Source: JAGQKC01 sp965223675 (GTDB lineage: Bacteria; Nitrospirota; Nitrospiria; Nitrospirales; UBA8639). From it: 64,000 nt of DNA. Shown one piece after another: positions 62,097 through 64,000 of this stretch. Both the position numbers and the translations under genes were made by a program. Every line of letters begins with the position of its first letter. Positions within the stretch are counted from its first letter, which is position 1. The notes below the pieces were generated by a model, which was not told the origin of the DNA, made no database searches, and saw only the letters and a program-made list of their open reading frames with translations. The DNA lies in the NCBI GenBank assembly GCA_965223675.1, contig OZ245013.1, forward strand, positions 3,720,001 through 3,784,000. The letters are read 5' to 3'.

Positions 62097-62657
62097 GTGA
62101 GCCCTGAAACAGTGTTTATCGGGTTTGGGTCCAATGTTGGCGATCGGCAAGAGTTTTGCGATCGGGCTGTTGCACTGATGGGTTTGCTCCCACAAACTCA
62201 GCGAGTTGGAGTGTCTTCGTACTACGAAACTCAGCCAATAGATCCGGATAACATTCTGGGCTCGACGTGGTTCTATAATGGAGTCGTGAAACTCGAGACA
62301 ACCCTTCAACCTCAAAAGTTGTTTGAGATTTGCCAAGAAACTGAAAAGGCATTAGGGCGAGACGAAGAGAATCGCAGCGGACCGCGAACAATGGATTTCG
62401 ATATACTCTTCTACGGGCAACAGATCATCGATGAGTCAAATCTTACGATTCCGCACCCGCGCCTCCATCTTCGCCGATTCGTTTTAGAGCCGTTGGTCGA
62501 ACTCGACCCAGAATGGAATCACCCCATTCTCAACCAGGGTATTCTGGAACTGCTTGAGTCAATTGATGATCCAGCCCAGGTTCAGCGTTTAGACCTCATC
62601 CCGGGCTCACGCTATGGGGGTTGGTCCGCATGTTCTACTCCCCCACCCAACTCATAG
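62097..62657 (+). CDS. folK: 2-amino-4-hydroxy-6-hydroxymethyldihydropteridine pyrophosphokinase
   Basis: A 186-residue folate-pathway kinase that pyrophosphorylates the pterin before condensation with p-aminobenzoate. Signatures: FIGFGSNVGDR at the start, GPRTMDFDILFYG and IPHPRLHLRRFVLEPLVEL. The start is GTG 62097. It overlaps nothing but ends one base before panC, so the two form an operon. Fits with pabB-pabC at 50.5-53 kb. Confidence 0.93.
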   Translation: MSPETVFIGFGSNVGDRQEFCDRAVALMGLLPQTQRVGVSSYYETQPIDPDNILGSTWFYNGVVKLETTLQPQKLFEICQETEKALGRDEENRSGPRTMDFDILFYGQQIIDESNLTIPHPRLHLRRFVLEPLVELDPEWNHPILNQGILELLESIDDPAQVQRLDLIPGSRYGGWSACSTPPPNS

Positions 62658-62658
62658 C

Positions 62659-63504
62659 ATGAAAATCATTCGAACAGTCAACGCACTTCGTCGATGGCGG
62701 AATCAACGTGCGTCAGAAGGTTCGTTAATCGGGTTCGTTCCGACGATGGGAGCGTTTCATGCCGGCCATCAATCCCTTATGCAACGTGCTCGACGCTCTT
62801 GTCAGAGTGTGATTGTGAGTATTTTTGTCAATCCACTTCAATTCGCTCCGACAGAGGACTTAAATAGGTACCCACGTCCACGAAAAGCGGATATGGCAAT
62901 CTGTAAAAATGAAAACGTAGATGTTGTGTTTCTTCCTACTCAAAAAGAAATCTATCCATCCAACTTTCAAACATCGGTTACAGTGAGTCGATTATCTAAG
63001 CACTGGGAAGGGGCGCATCGACGCACACATTTTCGAGGCGTCACGACGGTCGTAGCCAAACTGTTCAATCTCGTTAGCCCGCATCGAGCCTACTTTGGTC
63101 AGAAGGATTACCAACAATTCTGTATTATTAAGCGAATGGTAAGAGATCTTCAGCAGAATGTGAAAATAGTCATGTGTCCTACGATACGAGAAGCAGATGG
63201 GGTAGCGTTAAGTTCACGTAATGGATATTTATCTTCATCGGCTCGTAGAAGAGCCCCAATATTGTACCAAGCATTGCAGAAAGGACGTATCGCTATTCAT
63301 GAAGGAAAGAACTCTGTTGCAGTAATCGAAAACGTGATGCGGAAGCATGTGCAGAAGGATCCAAAAATAAAGATTGATTACCTCACGGCCTGTGATGCAG
63401 ACATGCTCGAACCGCTGAGGGAAGTGCAGGGAAAGATTGTCCTGCTTGGTGCGGTTCACCTTGGAAGAGTGCGATTGATTGATAACATATTATTGAAAAA
63501 GTGA
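62659..63504 (+). CDS. panC: Pantoate--beta-alanine ligase
   Basis: A 281-residue ligase making pantothenate from pantoate, beta-alanine and ATP. Motifs: FVPTMGAFHAGHQSL (nucleotidyl HxGH), VSIFVNPLQF, YFGQKDYQQF and READGVALSSRNGYL. ATG 62659 follows the folK stop by one base; longer in-frame readings run back into folK and exceed the family. Length is normal. Confidence 0.95.
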   Translation: MKIIRTVNALRRWRNQRASEGSLIGFVPTMGAFHAGHQSLMQRARRSCQSVIVSIFVNPLQFAPTEDLNRYPRPRKADMAICKNENVDVVFLPTQKEIYPSNFQTSVTVSRLSKHWEGAHRRTHFRGVTTVVAKLFNLVSPHRAYFGQKDYQQFCIIKRMVRDLQQNVKIVMCPTIREADGVALSSRNGYLSSSARRRAPILYQALQKGRIAIHEGKNSVAVIENVMRKHVQKDPKIKIDYLTACDADMLEPLREVQGKIVLLGAVHLGRVRLIDNILLKK

Positions 63505-63614
63505 GCTTTCTAAGCGGTCTGTTTCGATTGGACTTATCTTTGGTACCAAAAAGGAATGCCCTTGGAGGCCAGAAAATGGGATTATGTTGCAAGGTGAGGA
63601 TCGTTCAAGAAGGC

Positions 63615-64000
63615 TTAAGAACAGGTTTCTCCTTGCATTTCGAGTTGCAATGCCCTGTGGACGCGTGATTTTTCGGCCTCCAGTTGAGTGAGTAGCGGCA
63701 GGGTCCCTTCAGTCGTACCGTTTTGCCCTAATTGCTCCAAGTTATAACATGCATCGGCTAAAAGCCTTGCGCCAATATTTCGACAGCTTCCTTTGAAGCT
63801 GTGTGCGGCTTTCATCAAACTATCAGGGTCATCTTCCTGAATGGCTCGACGAATGCCATTCAGGTGCCGTGGAATATCTTGTAGAAATTGTTCAATAACT
63901 GAGGTCAGAAAGTCAGGGTCATCATCCCCACCTAAGGCTCGGAGTTCATCGAGTACTTGTGTGTCCAAAGGGGGCGCGGTATTATCAGCATCAATTAAAT
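63615..64000 (-). CDS. C-terminal Hpt domain of a signalling protein (5' part beyond window)
   Basis: The minus-strand frame is open through the right edge, so the start is outside the window. The visible 128 residues are an Hpt domain: LRALGGDDDPDFLTSVIEQF, the phosphorylated His in KAAHSFKGSCRNIGA, then ACYNLEQLGQNG. The preceding ADNTAPPLDTQV reads like a linker of a hybrid histidine kinase or receiver protein. The TTG at 63968 is only an internal codon. Confidence 0.82.
   Translation of the reverse strand, partial: LIDADNTAPPLDTQVLDELRALGGDDDPDFLTSVIEQFLQDIPRHLNGIRRAIQEDDPDSLMKAAHSFKGSCRNIGARLLADACYNLEQLGQNGTTEGTLPLLTQLEAEKSRVHRALQLEMQGETCS

Noticed and set aside
1..64000. tRNA, rRNA, riboswitch or transposase genes
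   Set aside because: Intergenic stretches were read on both strands and none showed cloverleaf, rRNA, known riboswitch core or transposase motifs. A covariance-model scan could still find small RNAs.

Overview
The window looks like chromosomal DNA of a Gram-negative, diderm bacterium of moderate GC, most likely a member of the Nitrospirota close to Nitrospira. This is an inference from gene content: outer-membrane factors, many lipoproteins and OmpA proteins, an F0 operon separated from F1, a DapL-type aminotransferase, a bS22/mS38-like mini ribosomal gene, and intergenic elements that from memory resemble ones common in Nitrospira. No rRNA, tRNA, CRISPR array, transposase or phage gene was seen.

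Layout. 1-3.2 kb: the end of an ABC exporter operon (ATPase, HlyD adaptor, outer-membrane factor). 3.2-13.2 kb: an accessory island on the + strand. It holds an exported SUMF1-fold protein, two antitoxins without working toxins, two trypsin-like protease/SUMF1 fusions, a wrecked four-helix-bundle gene carrying a 96-bp MITE-like insert, an unknown secreted protein, a membrane-spanning TIR protein and a protease/PEGA protein. 13.3-21.3 kb: a DUF502 membrane protein, then a TetR-controlled RND efflux operon with its own TolC-like pore. 21.5-32.6 kb: release factor 3, then an OmpA/Ig-repeat lipoprotein, a FecR protein and a CHASE2 adenylate cyclase, then two convergent histidine kinases.

33.4-43.5 kb is the most unusual part and is visibly AT-richer. 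It carries a 1000-residue TIR-STAND-TPR protein of NLR-like design, a lipoprotein, an M48 metallopeptidase lipoprotein, and a four-gene module: coiled-coil protein, transmembrane OmpA protein with a large cytoplasmic half, Rab-like small GTPase and PAS protein. I read the last four as a GTPase-controlled assembly tied to peptidoglycan through the inner membrane.

43.6-64 kb is mostly housekeeping: inositol monophosphatase, a HARE-HTH regulator with a 27-residue Lys/Ala-rich protein, rlmN, larE, the F0 ATP synthase genes, pabB-pabC, nadB, the bS22-like gene, an MsbA-type ABC transporter, a methyltransferase, a glutamine amidotransferase, dapL and folK-panC. The right edge cuts a gene ending in an Hpt phosphotransfer domain. 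Intergenic regions repeatedly carry degenerate short words of the gtgaagcgtgaa / aaatgctgagtgc type.

Best candidates for undescribed systems: (1) the coiled-coil/OmpA/Rab-GTPase/PAS module, possibly with the neighbouring TIR-STAND and M48 genes; (2) the exported protease-SUMF1 proteins around a TIR protein that spans the inner membrane, which could form an envelope-surveillance device signalling to a cytoplasmic NADase.
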